From: Agaricus subrufescens
Taxonomy: Eukaryota; Basidiomycota; Agaricomycetes; Agaricales; Agaricaceae
Direction: 5' to 3'
Assembly (NCBI GenBank): GCA_029945375.1
Contig: CM057069.1
Coordinates: forward strand, 992,001 to 1,056,000
Length of the DNA: 64,000 nt
The notes beneath the pieces were generated by a model that was not told the DNA's origin, did no database searches, and saw nothing but the letters and a program-made list of their open reading frames with translations. The position numbers and the translations under genes were made by a program. Of the stretch, positions 13,050 to 25,109 are shown piece after piece (position 1 is the first letter of the stretch; the number at the start of each line of letters is the position of its first letter).

Positions 13050-13056
13050 TATAAAT
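13050..13056 (+). promoter_or_regulatory. TATA-box-like element of the small Cys-rich gene
   Basis: TATAAAT lies 131 bp upstream of the ATG at 13187. An ATG at 13055 overlaps this element, so it would probably lie upstream of the transcription start. This favours 13187 as the real start codon. Confidence 0.4.
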
Positions 13057-13186
13057 GGACACCCTCGAGAAGGCCGAAGACTTTGCCACACCTCTTGACT
13101 TATTTTTTCTATTGTCCCTTGACTTTACAGACTTCACCCCCGAGCTCCTTTTCCACTACCCAACCTCGTCGCTTATCCCCTGCAAA

Positions 13187-13501
13187 ATGAATCCTCCTGC
13201 CAACGCCTCCTACTCGTACGAACCATTCAGCTGCTACTGCACTCATACCATCCGCGAACATGCCCTCGCTCGTTGCGGACACCCCAACGATCGTCCCCCC
13301 AGTCATCCGCTCTTCGTTGCTGACGATGCCATGCATCGAGTTTGGTGTACCGAATGCAAAAAGTGGTGCTTCAGCAAAAGGGACGACTGTCCAATATTCA
13401 AGGATCCCAGCATGAAGCTTGGAGAAAGCGCGTCCAGAAGACGTGACGATACCTCATCCAGCGGAATTCGGAATCGGAATGATACTTGTGCACGAATGTG
13501 A
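13187..13501 (+). CDS. Small Cys-rich hypothetical protein (104 aa)
   Basis: Single-exon frame starting MNPPANASYSYEPF. It has no signal peptide. The cysteines are ordered: CYC near residue 16, RCGH near 31, then WCTECKKWCF near 55 and a further DDC. This is a pattern that could bind one or two zinc ions. The C-terminal 30 residues are polar and Arg/Ser-rich. The surrounding 3 kb is otherwise empty, and a TATA-like box sits upstream. I do not recognise the family; small zinc-ribbon-like proteins of this type are frequent and unnamed in Agaricomycetes. It could still be a non-functional frame. Confidence 0.45.
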   Translation: MNPPANASYSYEPFSCYCTHTIREHALARCGHPNDRPPSHPLFVADDAMHRVWCTECKKWCFSKRDDCPIFKDPSMKLGESASRRRDDTSSSGIRNRNDTCARM

Positions 13502-16084
13502 GCGGGGTGTGTTGTTGTATGATCGTCATTCACAATCGATCTCGTGCCCTTCGTGTATGTATTTTCATATCCCATCTCCATCCGTTCCCAGATTGAAGGT
13601 TTCATTTATGCTGTGTAATAGGCAACACATATACCCGCGCCTTCCTCCGTTCTTGCGAACTGACGGCGACGTTCAGTAGCAGAGTCCCGGAAGAATCTTA
13701 TAGCTGATCTATTGCTGGAAAAGCTCGAAGCTTTTCGTTTCTTGACGTAATTGATATTATAGTTTCTATTCATTTGTTTGTTTGAACCTGTACGGAAATG
13801 TCAATTTTAGAACGCAGGACACTTCATCTCCGCTTTGTATCACACAGTTCAAGCGAAAACCTTGGAGTACTCCTCAGTAACCAGTGTACGCCATAGTATA
13901 GCTTGTGTTCTCGGACAATAGTGCGGAGCAATTAGATTGCGGATTTAGAATGTGGTTGTGATGGACTACCTTTAAATTAGGAGGGCTCTTGTCTATTTTG
14001 TCGAGTAGCGTGCACGTTGTCGTGTTATGGATAAACCGGTCTTCAATATTCAATATACGTAGTAATGACGCAAGTAAGTGTATGAAGGCCAGCCACACTT
14101 GGGTCTATCATCATTGAATGCATGAGGTTCCCATTGCTTCGAGGGATGTGTTATGTGAACGTGGTCGAGACGATATCTAGGGATTGAAATTGTGAAACAT
14201 GATTGTTTGCCGTCATACCGAATCTCAAGATGACTTTAGCGCAAAACTTCGGTACATGTGCGAACCCCTGACTCGGGCTGTTTATTTCGCTATTTTTCTC
14301 TTTTTTTTTTTTTCGGAAACACTATCAGAATTTCCCTGATGTAAAGTAATGTTGAGATGCTCCTCAGAGGAAAAAGGGATGGATGTGGCGTATCTTGATT
14401 TCCTACATTCGCCAAGTGATTTAAGTAGCACTAACTCATTCCTGTTTTCATTTCCCCATCCACCCTCCCGACGGGACTTTTAACACCAACATGGAGATTC
14501 CCAAGTCCCAGGGGCTTTACAAGAGGGGGGGGGAGGGAGGACCCTACTATTCTTGCCGATGAAGCATAAAGGCCTCGGCCACTCTCAAGTGGCAGTTTCC
14601 GTCAATAGCTTTCATTGATCCTGATCGAAACACATGCCTGAAGACCACGCGAAGAAAAATAGCCAAGTCTCCACAACATACTTACTTAGCGTAAAGGTAC
14701 AACTGCGGAGGCGCCTTGCGCACCGATGCCCCGTGGGCATTAACACCCTTGGAATATCCTGCAGATCCCCAGAGAATCCCTTAAGGAGGTAACTTAAAAA
14801 GCCGCTTCGTAAATTTTATAAAGTAAACGTTTGAATCCTGGAGCTTGTGACGACAAAACGGACACCGACAGAGTCAAAGCGTGATTCGGAGGCTGCGCTG
14901 GCCCCTCGGTACTTGGTGAGGTTTTAATTCCCGGCTGATTAAAATCACAGCTATCAAACCGGGAGGAAAGATAGAAGCTAAGGGAGGAAAAAAAAGGATT
15001 GCATCGGTAGGAAGTATCTCGTCCACGTAGCTTTAAAGATTTCAAACGTCGTGAATGTGAACACCACTACGTAGGATGAGACAGGGAGAAGAGACGGAGT
15101 GTTGGGTGGAGCTCATTTTCGACAGCGGCTGCTGTTATTTAGCACACTTGCTAAGGACAACAGCTGGTACTCTATCGAAGAGAAGGGCATCTTGTTGTCA
15201 TTGACAAGGCAGTCCGGACCGAACATCCTTGGGGCAGTTCGGTGAATGGGGTTGTGATAGATTGAAAATTGCTCGAAGCTCCACAACGAATGCATGATTT
15301 GTTTAGCGAACGATACAGGTCGTCACTTGTTACAACAGCGCCTGCAACAATTAACTTTGCTTTCCTTTTCTGGACATCTTCGTAGAGCGTAAGTTGTCGA
15401 GGCATCACCACTTTTTAAGTAATTGACGCGAAGTCACGTACTAGACACCCTAGAGACAGCTGTTCGGTGAGCTCATTTTTTTATTCTCAAAATGTGATTC
15501 TAGAAATTACATACCTTCTAAGTTTTTTTCCCCTTTTATTTAGACGGCTTTCTTACCATAGAAAGGAAAATAAATAAATAAATTTTTTTTTGCCTTCTTA
15601 CATCAATTTTTCCTTCGACGCTAGAAAGAAGACAATACCCCTCGCTTTCAGGACAAATTTCTAGACGAGAGAAGCAGCGTTTACTAGTGCTGGTATGACA
15701 ATAGGAAAAGCGATCATCACGGCCTTCAGTGACTAAGAACTTGAACCACATTGATCCTTTCGCTAGATGTGCGAAGCATACTGCATAGTCCAGAAGGGGG
15801 TCGCATACTTACAAGGTGCCCGGCGCTGGACTGTCCCTTGAGTGTCATGTTTTCAGGTCGACGATTATGCCTTGATTCTGTCTGTTTGGGGGGTTGACGG
15901 TTGGGCCAATGGTAGTAAGGAAGCAGCTCCAAGCGTTGGTCTAGGGGTCAACTAGGGGTCATAACGCACATCGCAGTGTATTACACCGTATCCCTGGTTA
16001 ATCTACATGACCAGGTATCTTTTCAGGGCAAAGATTGCACCTTGAAGAGGGTCTTCGCACCCTCTTTTTGGACTGTCCCTAGAC
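13502..16084. other. Gene-free intergenic region
   Basis: About 2.6 kb with no supportable coding sequence. It contains homopolymer runs (poly-T near 14305, a G-rich run near 14526, A/T runs near 15570). Nothing resembles a tRNA, an array or a transposon end. Confidence 0.4.
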
Positions 16085-17774
16085 CTAGTTTCGCCGCTTT
16101 TGCCTCGGTTTTGGGAATGTTACAGGAGCGCGGAGGACAGCGTATTTGGAGTCGCCAGAGTCAGACAAACCCAATTTGGCGCGCTCTTGATCTCCCAATG
16201 AAGAAATTTTGCAGCCTGAGTGAATACAAAAACAGTAAGGTGACAGTCAATGGATTGGGTGAGCAGTCAACTGACCCAGCGATTTGAACAACTGATTGAC
16301 TCTAAAAGGTTGCGACGGTCCAGAAAATGCGGGGAGACTTTGGAGGGCGAACTTACTGATCTTTGGACATACTGAGGTCGTGGCTCAAAGTTTCAATTTT
16401 GGTGGCGAAGTTGTCAACCTTGAGACAAAGGGCAAACAAATTCGTGAGAAGGAGTGTTTTTGTAGTACTTGTAGCTTGGTGACTATTTATCGGTGGGTCC
16501 GTTAGCAGAGTACGGGAGTGTCGCGACAGAAGTATCTGATCCTGACCTTGAAGAGCCCCTTGCCTTCTCGGTGAAGCGAGAGAATAGGCCATCGACCACG
16601 ATACTGGGTAGCGCAACCAGCCGTTCGCGGATATGATCTTCATTAAGTTCCCTTTTGTCGGTGGCATTACGGAATGCGAATAATGCTGAGATATACAGTA
16701 ATAATTTCCTAGAAAATCATGTGAGATTTCTGAATGGGTACGGAAAAAGAAGCAAGATTGTACAAGTTCTTTTTGCGATCTTTTCCAGAATTAGGTCGGC
16801 CCCAGACGTGCATGTGTGCATTTAACCAATGGGATCGAGAATGAGGCAATAAACCGGTCCGCTCTCTCTCGGAGGGCGCCTCATCAAACGCGCTTATTGA
16901 AAGGGCCTTCCATTCGTTTTCCGGGATAATTTTGTGTAGTGGGTAGATATCGTCTGGTTCAGTTGCAGATACAGAGAACGGGGGTATAAGCCTATTGGTG
17001 TCGGCAGCTTCTTTAGCTTCCTCTAAAAGTTGAAAGCACAGAAAACCAGGTGTTAGTATCGACAATCGCACGTGGATACGAGCATTCGGTCAGACCTGTG
17101 GTCATTAGACCTTGAGCACCCTTGTCGATTCCTTCCATAACATAATTCATTACGCCTTCCATAGCGCCGACATCGACTTTATTGCGCTCTTGAGCACGGA
17201 TCGCGGCTTTGGCTTTTTTCGTTCCAAAGGTTTCGCCGAGTGCGGTGCGAGCTTGCTGATATTGTGCTGTGGTGGGTGCATCGGAGGGCTGAGCAGATTT
17301 CAACGCCTTGACAGTCCGTTGGAGAATTTGGGGCGATTTCGAGGATGGTTGGAGTAGTATCGTCCCTGTGCGTTTATTGTGCAGTGCGAGAATATAACTA
17401 TGGGGAGTGTTTTGTTTAAAAAAACGAGTGATCTATGGAGAAGAGCGAGAATGCGCACCGACAACCGGCCTCTGCAGCTTTCTTGCTCTCCTCTTCGTTG
17501 GTCACAAACTCCACTTGCTCTGTTTCTCCAGCTATAATAATGTCGTTAGATCCGTCTGAGCGCGGCTTTTTTGTTCGTGTATACGAGTTGAAGGAGGTTG
17601 AGGGCGGGGGCTGGACGGCAGGATAAACGGCTGGCTATTCATCGGTCAGCAGTTAGGGCACAACGGGCGAAACCACTGACCCAGCAGCGGACCTGGAGAG
17701 CCAGTAGAGGCCGTAGAAACAGAGACTGTGGGCTGTTCCTGACCTCGTTTTCGTTTTTTGGATGTGGGATTCAT
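16085..17774 (-). CDS. RPA49: DNA-directed RNA polymerase I subunit RPA49 (POLR1E/A49)
   Basis: Eight exons (minus): 17774-17681, 17630-17459, 17397-17096, 17022-16764, 16708-16547, 16482-16357, 16301-16276, 16215-16085; 1272 nt, 423 aa, exactly in frame. A49 pairs with A34.5 as the TFIIF/TFIIE-like module of RNA polymerase I in the nucleolus. N-terminus: MNPTSKKRKR, then PAVQPPPSTSF and EQVEFV (dimerisation domain). Middle: ALGETFGTKKAKAAIR and ERNKVDV, the family hallmark, then YPLHKIIPENEWKAL. The C-terminal tandem winged-helix region includes NLKLLLYISALFAF, PSIVVDGLFSRFTE, TLLLTNLFALCL and FKSLGCKI, ending FPKPRQKRRN. Exon 7 is only 26 nt. It diverges from SET2. Confidence 0.93.
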
Positions 17775-18115
17775 GGGGGGTCTCGGAGAGTTTTCTTTGT
17801 TTCATCACAACCGACCGGACCAGGTATCTTCTTTGTTTCTCTCCAGCTCTGGTCCGTATCTGACCTCAGGCTTGTCTCTAGTGCTTTATTTGCTACTCGC
17901 ACCACTGCACCGGCTGGCCAGGAGATTGCACACCTGACACCCGTGGATGTCGACTAGCGCTCCTCATTCGTCATTCGTCAACACCATCGGTAACGAATAG
18001 GAACAGCGTACAAAGCAAACTCAGTCGTTGCTAAGTGTGGCCGCCACCGCAGAGTCGGCATCCAGCTTTAGCAGCCAAGTCATCTCCGGCTCCTGACCTC
18101 TTTTCACTACCCACC
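17775..18115. promoter_or_regulatory. Shared divergent promoter region RPA49 / SET2
   Basis: 341 bp separate the start codons of two divergent genes, a Pol I subunit and the H3K36 methyltransferase. Both promoters must lie here or overlap the leaders. No clear TATA box is seen. Confidence 0.5.
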
Positions 18116-21100
18116 ATGACCAAGGAAGAAGATATCTCTCCACCCCCCCTTGCAGCACTTCGCGGCTCTTCCGTGGATGACGACGTCAAATCAGAGCGCG
18201 ACGACCTTCCAGGTTCTCGGTCTCAGTCGCCAACCCTCCAGGTTGTTCAGAAATCAAGACTCTCACCTACACCTACCCCTCCCCCAGAACCGACCTTAGA
18301 TGGCCAATTCACTGATGATTCAAACTCAAAGGCCTCCACCCCGTCTCTCAAGCCGCCGAAGAAGCCTGTGCTCAATGTATTACAGCTCATCGGTGACCTC
18401 CCTGTCGCGCGCAATGAAGCGCTGAAGTCGTTTAATGAAATATCCGACAATAACTACCAATACAAAACGCTGGGTCGCTCGCGTGAGCTTATGGAGAGCA
18501 TGACCTGCGATTGCAGCTATGAGCATGGTTAGTTTCGTAGTTTTCATTCAAGTTGTTGTCGTAGTGCTGGCCGAAGCATATGTCCTGGCTTCACCTTTAG
18601 ACATCGGTGTAGAGAGTCATGTTACATCTCTTACATCTTTCTTTTACAGGAGTCGATAGCGAGAACATTGCCTGCGGTCCTTATTCCGACTGCATCAACC
18701 GCCTTACGCAGGTTGAGTGCCTCGCTGGAGACTGTCGATGTCGGACATACTGCCAAAACCAACGGTGAGATTTTCTCACATTGCCCGTAATCTGCTTCTG
18801 GACTTTGCTTCACCCAGCTTCCAACGCAAAGAATACGCTAATATCGAAATCGTGCTTACAGAGAAGAAGGGGTATGGGCTTCGAGCTGAGGAGGATCTAC
18901 CAAAGTACGTGTTGCGTCACTCCCCGCCTTGCGCCCTTCTGACACGTCTCAGGGATACATTCATTTACGAGTACGTCGGCGATGTTGTCAACCCAATTTC
19001 GTTCAAGAAGCGCATGCGCGAGTATGGTCAAGAGGGAATACGGCATTTCTACTTTATGATGCTTCAGAAGGACGAAGTCAGTACGCTTTTCGTATATACA
19101 TCAACGGCTTCTCATTGAATGGTCGAAGTTCATCGATGCGACTAAGAATGGCGGAATCGGTCGATTCGCGAACCATAGCTGTAATCCCAACTGCTACGTG
19201 GCTAAATGGACGGTTGACGACAAAGTGCGCATGGGGATATTTTCCAAAAGGCTGATCAAGAAGCATGAAGAGTTGACGTTTAACTATAATGTGGATCGAT
19301 ATGGGTGAGTCGTCGAACTATCCTGTTAAATTCTTTTCTGATTTCATCTATTTTCCGTCGGTGCAGTCACCAAGCACAAACATGTTTTTGTGGGGAGCCC
19401 AATTGTGTCGGATATATCGGCGGTAAAACACAGACGGATTTCGCAGCGATGGATGACCTTTATCTTGATGGTAAGCCTTATAATCGTTGTGACTACTTTT
19501 GCAATGTGCTCAAGGAATTTTAGCTCTTGGTATCACTGACGAGGACGAGCTTACTGAGCTTAAGGGTACAAAGAAAAAGAGAGGCAAGAAGATTGACGAT
19601 CCAGATTTCCTGGTAATCATCATTGTTGTTACGTCCGCGCTTTACTAAGCATACCTGCAGCCAATGTTGAAGCCGGTCGTAGAGAAAGACATTCCTAAAG
19701 TTGTGCAAGCCATTCGCCAAACGACAAGTCGAAAGATGCTGTCTAAGATTCTAACCCGTATACGAGTAAGTTGCCTATAGCCAACTAGATGGTACGAGTT
19801 CAACTGGATTACTGTAGATTACGGAAGACCAAGCCGCCCTGAGGCAACTGATGCGACTGCGTGGATATTCTATCATGACGAATGTGCTGAAAGACTATCA
19901 GGAGGATGAGGACATTATCTTGCTGGTGCGCTTATTTGTTTTCGTGATTGTGAGAGTTAACTCAGGACCGCCACGCTGCAGACGCTACAATGTATGGAGA
20001 CGTGGCCTCTGATGAACAAAAACAAAGTAGAAGATTCACAAATAATTTTACACGTCAAAGAATTCACCACGCTAGAGGACGAGAAAGTTAAGAAAATTGC
20101 CCAGAAGGTGTGTGGCATCCTGATAATATGGAATACTCCATCGCTGAGGCACCCTGAAGCTACTCGACCATTGGAATACGTTACCCACATATAATAGAAT
20201 ACCTAAGCGCTTAATCACGGTACATATATATATTTCAAACGGTACGACAATCAATGTACTCATCTACTTTTTAGGCTGTTGAACTCAACGATGAGCCATC
20301 CAAGGTCAAAACCGACGAAGAGGATGAGTTCTTCAGGCGTGAACAAGAAATCAAACGTGCTCGGATGGAAGAAGAGCAAGCCACTTATCATCAGCTTCGG
20401 CTCCGCGTCGAAGCCGCCAGACAGGCTGAAAATGTGACGAACCAGAAGATCATTTCTTCATCATTGCCAATGGATGACGCCGAACGCCGTCGCCGTCAGC
20501 TCGCGGAACAACAGCAGATTCAAGCTATCATTACATCTGTTGCGGAGGCTAAGGCAGCGGAAGAGATGGCTGCGGCTATGGAGGCGGATGAGAAGAAAGC
20601 AAAGGCGGAACTTGTAGCAGCGAAGAGGGCCGACAGGGAAAAAGGAAAAGAGAGGAAACATAAGAAGACGACACTACAAGAGAGGGCTAATAAGGAAGCC
20701 AACAAGGAAAAAAGGTTACTCAAACTTGTTGGGGCAATCGTTGTTAAGAGCATGGGCAAGTATGTGAAAGGGCTCGGAAAGGAAGATTTCAAGAAACATG
20801 CAAAAGAGGTGAGTTACTTATTATCTTAGTGTTTGACATACTTAAATGACTTGGCTTAGTTGACCCACCTGATCGCGGAAAAAGAAAAGAAATCTTCGAG
20901 CTACAAAGAGAATCGACTAGATTCTCTTTCTGAAGAAAAAGTGGTTAAGATTAAGAAATACTGCAAGGACTACCTCCTCAAACTCATGCGGAAACTCGAA
21001 AAGTCTGGAAAACTGAAAAAGCAAGGGCATTCATCATCATCTAACGTAGGAGGGCAGGGCGGAACTTCAGCTCCGATCGCGCATACTCCAGGTCACGGAG

Positions 21101-21474
21101 ATGGAGGCGATAGTAAAGAGGATGATGATGATGATGATGGAGTAGAAATGACGGTAGAAGAAGCAATGGATATGGATATGGATGTCGGGGATGACGGTGA
21201 CGATGATGATGCCAATGGTTATGACGATCCACGTCGTGGTCGCAATAACGATCTCAAGTCAAACCCATCCCCTCTGGACGTCCTAACACCCTCTGGATCG
21301 TCACCAACAGCGGACAATATCGCCAACGCATATGCTCAAAGACGAAGGAGGAACCAAGATTACCACGACAATAATCATGATCCACACAATTATTGGGGGC
21401 CTCCACGAAGAAACTACTCAAATCGATTGGTGTCCGAACCTGGGTATGACTCTATGTCAGGCTGGACTCGTTAA
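18116..21474 (+). CDS. SET2: Histone H3 lysine-36 methyltransferase SET2
   Basis: Thirteen exons: 18116-18527, 18650-18764, 18818-18904, 18953-19076, 19129-19304, 19367-19470, 19524-19612, 19661-19765, 19818-19925, 19982-20107, 20160-20219, 20275-20808, 20860-21474; 2655 nt, 884 aa, in frame. Set2 methylates H3K36 during elongation, recruited by the phosphorylated Pol II C-terminal domain. AWS Cys cluster from CDC near 131. SET domain: [17 protein letters not shown], then NHSCNPNC near 262 and LTFNYN. Post-[11 protein letters not shown] near 312. A Lys/Glu/Ala coiled-coil stretch precedes the SRI domain (about 645-730: [26 protein letters not shown]). The tail is acidic with Asp runs. The ATG has a good context (CCACCATGA). 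Exon 11 is 60 nt and encodes [17 protein letters not shown]. Confidence 0.95.
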
Positions 21475-21709
21475 TGTACTTTGTTTTGCTCTTTCCGGGG
21501 GCGCCAGCTTTTTCTCTGCGTGGGCGACTGTAATTCGTGTACTTCGTTACTAATGACTGGTTCGGTCTACACATAAGTTTATACCTCATATTGTATTTCA
21601 CTTTTTGCGAAGGTGGCACCAATACATCCTGGGTCCCGTATATGTTTGTCGCGCGTGGCGGGGAGCCTTAGATGATAAGTCAGCGAACCCTTAACCCATC
21701 AATATTTCG

Positions 21710-22248
21710 ATGCTCCTCTGCCCAACTTGTGCAAATCTCCTGATCATCTCTTCAGACACCGGCTACAATAAATGGGCTTGCAATACTTGTCCCTACGAGT
21801 TTCCTATTTCAAGACAGGTACCGCAGCCAGCCATCCTGACTCGCCATTTGGTATTCACTGTGTCCGTACTATGTAGATGACGGCTAGGACAAGGTTAAAA
21901 CGCAAAGAAGTGGATGATGTACTTGGAGGCGACGAAGCTTGGGCACACGCAGATCAGACACAGGGTGCGTTTTTCGAGCGCAAAAACGTCGTTCTCCTCT
22001 TAAAACACATCTCTATAAGCGTCCTGCGATAAATGCAACCATGATCGTGCCTATTTCTACCAGCTTCAGATTCGTTCAGCTGACGAGCCAATGACCACTT
22101 GTAAGTCTCGAGTGCCTATCTTTTATGACGTCGATTCTCATACTTGTATCTAGTCTATCGGTGTGCCATGGTTATTTCATCTCTTATGGTGTCAAAACTG
22201 ATTGTTGAAAGATGCACGAACTGTGCTCATCAGTGGCGTGAAAACTGA
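21710..22248 (+). CDS. RPC11: DNA-directed RNA polymerase III subunit RPC11 (POLR3K)
   Basis: Five exons: 21710-21817, 21877-21964, 22020-22100, 22154-22160, 22212-22248; 321 nt, 106 aa, very close to the usual length of about 108. RPC11 (TFIIS-like) gives Pol III its RNA-cleavage and termination/reinitiation activity. N-terminal zinc ribbon: MLLCPTC and CNTC. Linker: KEVDDVLGGDEAWAH. C-terminal TFIIS-type ribbon: CDKC, the catalytic hairpin RSADEPMTTFYRC, then CTNCAHQWREN. The C-terminal ribbon is only restored if a 7-nt microexon (TCTATCG) is used between introns of 53 and 51 nt; reading through instead inserts about 14 unrelated residues between two zinc ligands. Downstream the gene converges on the next one. 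Confidence 0.93.
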
Positions 22249-22935
22249 TGTGTTCGAATGCATATAGTGCTTCGTGAATGGGACCTTGCTGCTGCTACTT
22301 TTGTTCAGGATGACAAGAAGAAAGTCAAGACACTCTACATCAACTTTCTGTACCACTTGAATTTTTCGCTCGCTAGAGCGCGGTCTCACCCCATGTAACA
22401 CCACCCTGGCGCGGATATTATCCAGATTTTGAAATAGACCCCCCACCCGTTGGTTACGCTGTTGCTCCCACAGGGCTCTGCAAGGTAATAGTGTATTTGG
22501 ACGGAATCAAGCATGTTTTGTGGCAGCCAGTACGGGATTGTTATACCAGCTGTTCTTTGGGCTAGACCGAAAAGCGCAAATCCCCTGTCGAGTCACCCTT
22601 CTCCACCTGAATTCATCGTGTATACAGAGTCAATTTCACAACTCTCAAGTTTGTTCAGAAGTTCGAACGTATCGTTTGCTTGAGAGTTATTGCCCCTCTA
22701 TCTGTAGCAGCCGTTCGAACTCTTTTCATTTGTGGTAGGACAATTCAGATATGATACACGTTCGGGATTTTACACGAATAGAAGTACAAAACGAATGCTG
22801 AAAACAGCTTGAAAACGATATATGTGCGAGTGTTCAGTGTTGATCCAGTCAGGAGCGCTATGAGCGGACGTGAGATGGAATGCAAAGTTTGTCAATAGTC
22901 CATCAGAGAAAGTCGAACTAATAGGAATGGTGAGC
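22249..22935. other. Intergenic, convergent 3' ends
   Basis: 687 bp between the stops of RPC11 (+) and the unknown basic protein (-). No gene or repeat seen; it presumably holds both 3' UTRs. Confidence 0.4.
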
Positions 22936-24991
22936 TTAGGATAGGAAATCGATTGGATCAGGTTCGTCATCTGAAGTATGTTTATCGTGACGCTGAGCGT
23001 TGAGCTTCTGCCTGATATGTGCCGGAAGACCAGATCCTTGCTTCGTGCCCTTTGTGATTGTTGTATTAGTCCTGTCAGTAGACAAAGAAGAGTAACAAAC
23101 GCACCTTGGAACCGCGGCCGCCTCTCGGCTTCTTCTCAGCACCAGCGGAGTTTTCTTTCCGTTTACTGGAATGGATTTTCGGGCGCCTGTATGAGCAGAT
23201 TTAGCAAAGAGTTGCAGAGATGTTATAAGAGATAATTGAGGCTTACCTCCCCGTATTATTCGGTTTCTCCTTTGATTTGGGTCGAGATGAATTCGGCTTT
23301 TTATTGACAGTAACTTTTGGCTCGAGCACGTCTGTTAATGGGTCAGTTTTGGTTTTCTTGGCTCTCATTGTGGCTTCTCCATCATCCTCCGCCGCTGGAC
23401 GAGAACGTTTCGTCGTGGTCTTTGTTGGCATCTTAGATTCAGTCTCTTCGATGTATACATCCGAGCGTTTGACGGCGTCAACTGCTTCATCAGGCTTCAG
23501 TTTGGCAGTGCCTGTGGGTTTCTTAGAGATGTCGCAGGTTCGATTCACATGAACTTCTTCCAATGCTTTGTGGGCGAGACAGGCCTCTGAGAGTTCGTCG
23601 TGTTCAGATTTGCATTCCGACTTGGATGATTTGCTCCGTTGGGATTTGGAATGTGGTTTATGGACCTTCTGCGGTGGGGGCTCATTGTCAGTTTCCACTT
23701 TTTCCACTTTCCGTTTCCTCGAATTTGGTTTGGGAGGGAGCTTTGGTGGGATTTCAATGGATTCATTTGGTTTATCCGTGGTAGCAGGGTCCATGGGGGA
23801 ACGTTGAGCCTTGGAGGCAGGTTTCTGAGTCCTCGAACTTGGTTTGGAAGGGAGCTTTGGTGAGTTTTCGATGGATTCATTTGGTTTGTCCGTGGTAGCA
23901 GGGTCCGTGGGGGGACGTTGAGCCTTGGAGGCAGGTTTCTGGGTCCTCGAACTTGGTTTGGAGGGGTGCTTTGGTGGTTTTTCGATGGGTTCATTTGGTT
24001 TGTCCGTGGTAGCAGGCTGGTCCGAGGGGGAACGTTGAGCCTTGGGGGTAGGCTTCTGAGTCCGTGGTTTTGCAGTCGTCTTTTCCGGTACGGGACAATC
24101 CGCAGGTAGAGAAGGAGAAATGACTTCGCCCACAAGGGGTGGACAGTCTGGAGGGTTTTGTGACTCGCAATTATCTGCACCTGGGGAGCTGATGTTAGAA
24201 GTTATTAGAAAATATAGCGGTGATAGTTACTCTGTTTCTTCCGTTTCCCTCTAGGTCGTGGTTTAGTTTGCCTAATTTTGTTACTTGTGTCGTCGCATTC
24301 TGATTCATTTACTGTAGCTGATTGTTTGGTAGTCCGTCGCGGTTTTCTGGCAGTAGTCTTCCTAACAGGTGCAGTTTTCTTAGTCTTGGCTTTAGTTGGC
24401 TTTTCATGGACCTCATCAACTTTCTGTTTGCCTTTGGGACTTTTCCCCGGAGATTCTACACAGCTCGTCAGAGGCGATCAATAAACTTGAGATATCACTC
24501 GCACCAGTTTCGTCTTCAGCAACCTCCGAAACTGGGGCTGTTGCCAGCAGTGGAAGACCGGATTATTAGCAGAAACGCCGGCGTCATAAGAGGCGGCTGA
24601 CCTAGTGCTGCAATATCCGTAGGTTTTCGTGTGGATGACCGCCGCGTAGGTTTTTTGTTCTTAATAGCCTGAGGTTTCTGGGGGCTATTCGACATTGCCG
24701 ACTTCTTCAAAGGTGAGACTGAACGGCTTCTCGAGCGGCCTTTGCCTTTGGTGGGGGATTTGCGATGGGTAGCAGTGCGCAAAAGGTCGAACAGGTTACT
24801 GTTGTTCTCAGGACGAAATATTCTGTGAAGACCCCATAAGTTAGTACATATGATTCTGGATAGCACTGAGGTCGAGGCTCGTACCCTCCCCGATCGCGCA
24901 TGCGAGCGTGTTGACGCTCGAGGCGCTTTGCCCTGCTCTCACCGACATTGAGCGAGTTGAGCTTGTCTGGCTTGGGCAGAGGAGTCTCCAT
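22936..24991 (-). CDS. Basic, repeat-containing protein of unknown function, probably nuclear
   Basis: Seven exons (minus): 24991-24885, 24822-24602, 24531-24505, 24455-24231, 24180-23247, 23186-23105, 23049-22936; 1710 nt, 569 aa, in frame. The N-terminus reads METPLPKPDKLNSL, then RAKRLERQHARMRDRGGIF and NLFDLL, a conserved-looking block. The middle is Lys/Pro/Ser/Thr-rich with many basic clusters (KPRRTTK, RPRGKRKK) typical of nuclear localisation. About 23760-24070 encodes three tandem units of about 38 residues with the core TQKP.SKAQR and TTDKPNE. The C-terminus is again ordered: GLPAHIRQKLNAQ and a final acidic DDEPDPIDFLS. I do not recognise the family. The composition fits a chromatin- or chromosome-associated protein, but that is inference. 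It diverges from the DUF1365 gene with 118 bp between starts. Confidence 0.75.
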
Positions 24992-25109
24992 GTCCGGGCG
25001 CGAGCAGGCGAATGTTGTGAACGCGAGCGAGCCGCGCACGTGATTTGGCGACTGGAATAACTCGAGAGTCTAGACGCCGACGAGGAGTTGGACCACCGTC
25101 GCCATCTTC
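24992..25109. promoter_or_regulatory. Very short divergent promoter (118 bp)
   Basis: Only 118 bp lie between the ATG of the basic repeat protein (minus) and that of the DUF1365 gene (plus), so the two promoters must overlap. No TATA box is evident. Confidence 0.5.

Noticed and set aside
23545..24180. 211-codon alternative minus-strand frame in the basic repeat protein
   Set aside because: Shifted reading of the same tandem repeats; it does not connect to the upstream exons in phase.
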